Below, in pieces: positions 32,122 through 32,169 of a stretch of DNA of 32,169 bases. The translations under genes were made by a program, and so were the position numbers. The DNA lies in contig JAMPEL010000029.1 in the NCBI GenBank assembly GCA_023665185.1, forward strand, positions 1 to 32,169, given 5' to 3'. The notes under the pieces are model-generated. The model worked only from the letters and a program-made list of their open reading frames with translations. It ran no database searches and was not told the DNA's origin. The DNA comes from Roseburia sp. (GTDB lineage Bacteria > Bacteroidota > Bacteroidia > Bacteroidales > Bacteroidaceae). Position 1 is the first letter of the stretch. Each line of letters opens with the position of its first letter.

Positions 32122-32169
32122 AGCGGAAAACGAGACTCGAACTCGCGACCCCAACCTTGGCAAGGTTGT
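32122..32169 (-). tRNA. tRNA-Gly (anticodon GCC), 5' part beyond the window
   Basis: Minus-strand 3' half of a tRNA: anticodon stem CAACC/GGTTG around loop TTGCCAA (anticodon GCC at 32159-32161), 5-nt variable loop, T-stem GCGAG/CTCGT with loop TTCGAGT, acceptor strand TTTCCGC and discriminator T at 32122. No encoded CCA. The D-arm and 5' acceptor strand lie past 32169. Confidence 0.95.

Noticed and set aside
1-32169. Genomic island, prophage or integrated element
   Set aside because: Genes are housekeeping or envelope types with similar composition; no integrase, transposase or phage genes are seen, and the tRNA-Gly at the edge shows no duplicated 3' end within the window.

Overview
The window is chromosomal DNA of a Bacteroidota bacterium, most likely order Bacteroidales (Bacteroides/Prevotella-like). 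The evidence is TAnnTTTG-type -7 promoter boxes (several with a -33 TTTG/TTG about 19-20 bp upstream), a type IX secretion (T9SS) C-terminal sorting domain, PorT-like and TonB-family-like barrels, a GT3 glycogen synthase beside an alpha-glucan phosphorylase, and weak Shine-Dalgarno use. It looks like ordinary backbone with no phage, IS transposase or CRISPR array. The unusual content is a family of long non-coding repeats.

Layout. 1-430: right-hand part of repeat element copy A, cut by the window edge. 552-1265: T9SS type-B cargo. 1474-4311: uvrA. A convergent terminator follows at 4385-4432. On the minus strand, 9783 down to 4475 is a run of three genes: 5'-nucleotidase-like phosphoesterase, small helical protein, and a receiver/ATP-grasp protein related to PEP synthase. 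Also on the minus strand are thioredoxin (9929-10231), a Skp/OmpH-like lipoprotein (10408-11061) and a 74-aa membrane protein (11072-11296). pepD (11469-12923) is on the plus strand. 12924-13877 holds a large hairpin, a terminator and inverted repeat copy B. The minus strand then carries an outer-membrane barrel receptor (13878-16685), a HAD phosphatase (16792-17445), a tandem GH43 protein (17590-19587), a FlK-type thioesterase (19635-20006), a PorT-family barrel (20113-20832) and a LysM/periplasmic-binding protein (20844-22571). 22572-23869 is a divergent intergenic region with repeat copy C. glnS (23870-25567) and a TPR protein (25687-27207) are on the plus strand. After a bidirectional terminator, the glycogen pair glgP (27527-30094) and GT3 glycogen synthase (30209-31879) lie on the minus strand, and the window ends inside a minus-strand tRNA-Gly(GCC).

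How the genes relate. Glycogen synthase and phosphorylase form a storage/mobilisation pair behind one consensus promoter. The LysM protein and PorT-family barrel are 11 bp apart and look co-transcribed as an envelope pair; a T9SS cargo elsewhere in the window shows that the secretion system is probably present. The Skp-like lipoprotein and the small membrane protein form another envelope pair.

Most interesting: three copies (A +, B -, C +) of a roughly 0.7-kb non-coding element. It contains a 12-bp-arm hairpin, a 22-bp-period array, a stem whose two arms change together between copies, two TGATTATCA dyads held 82-83 bp apart, and a terminal TGACATAATGTCA palindrome at fixed distance. This looks like a structured RNA or protein-binding repeat; I do not recognise it as a described family.
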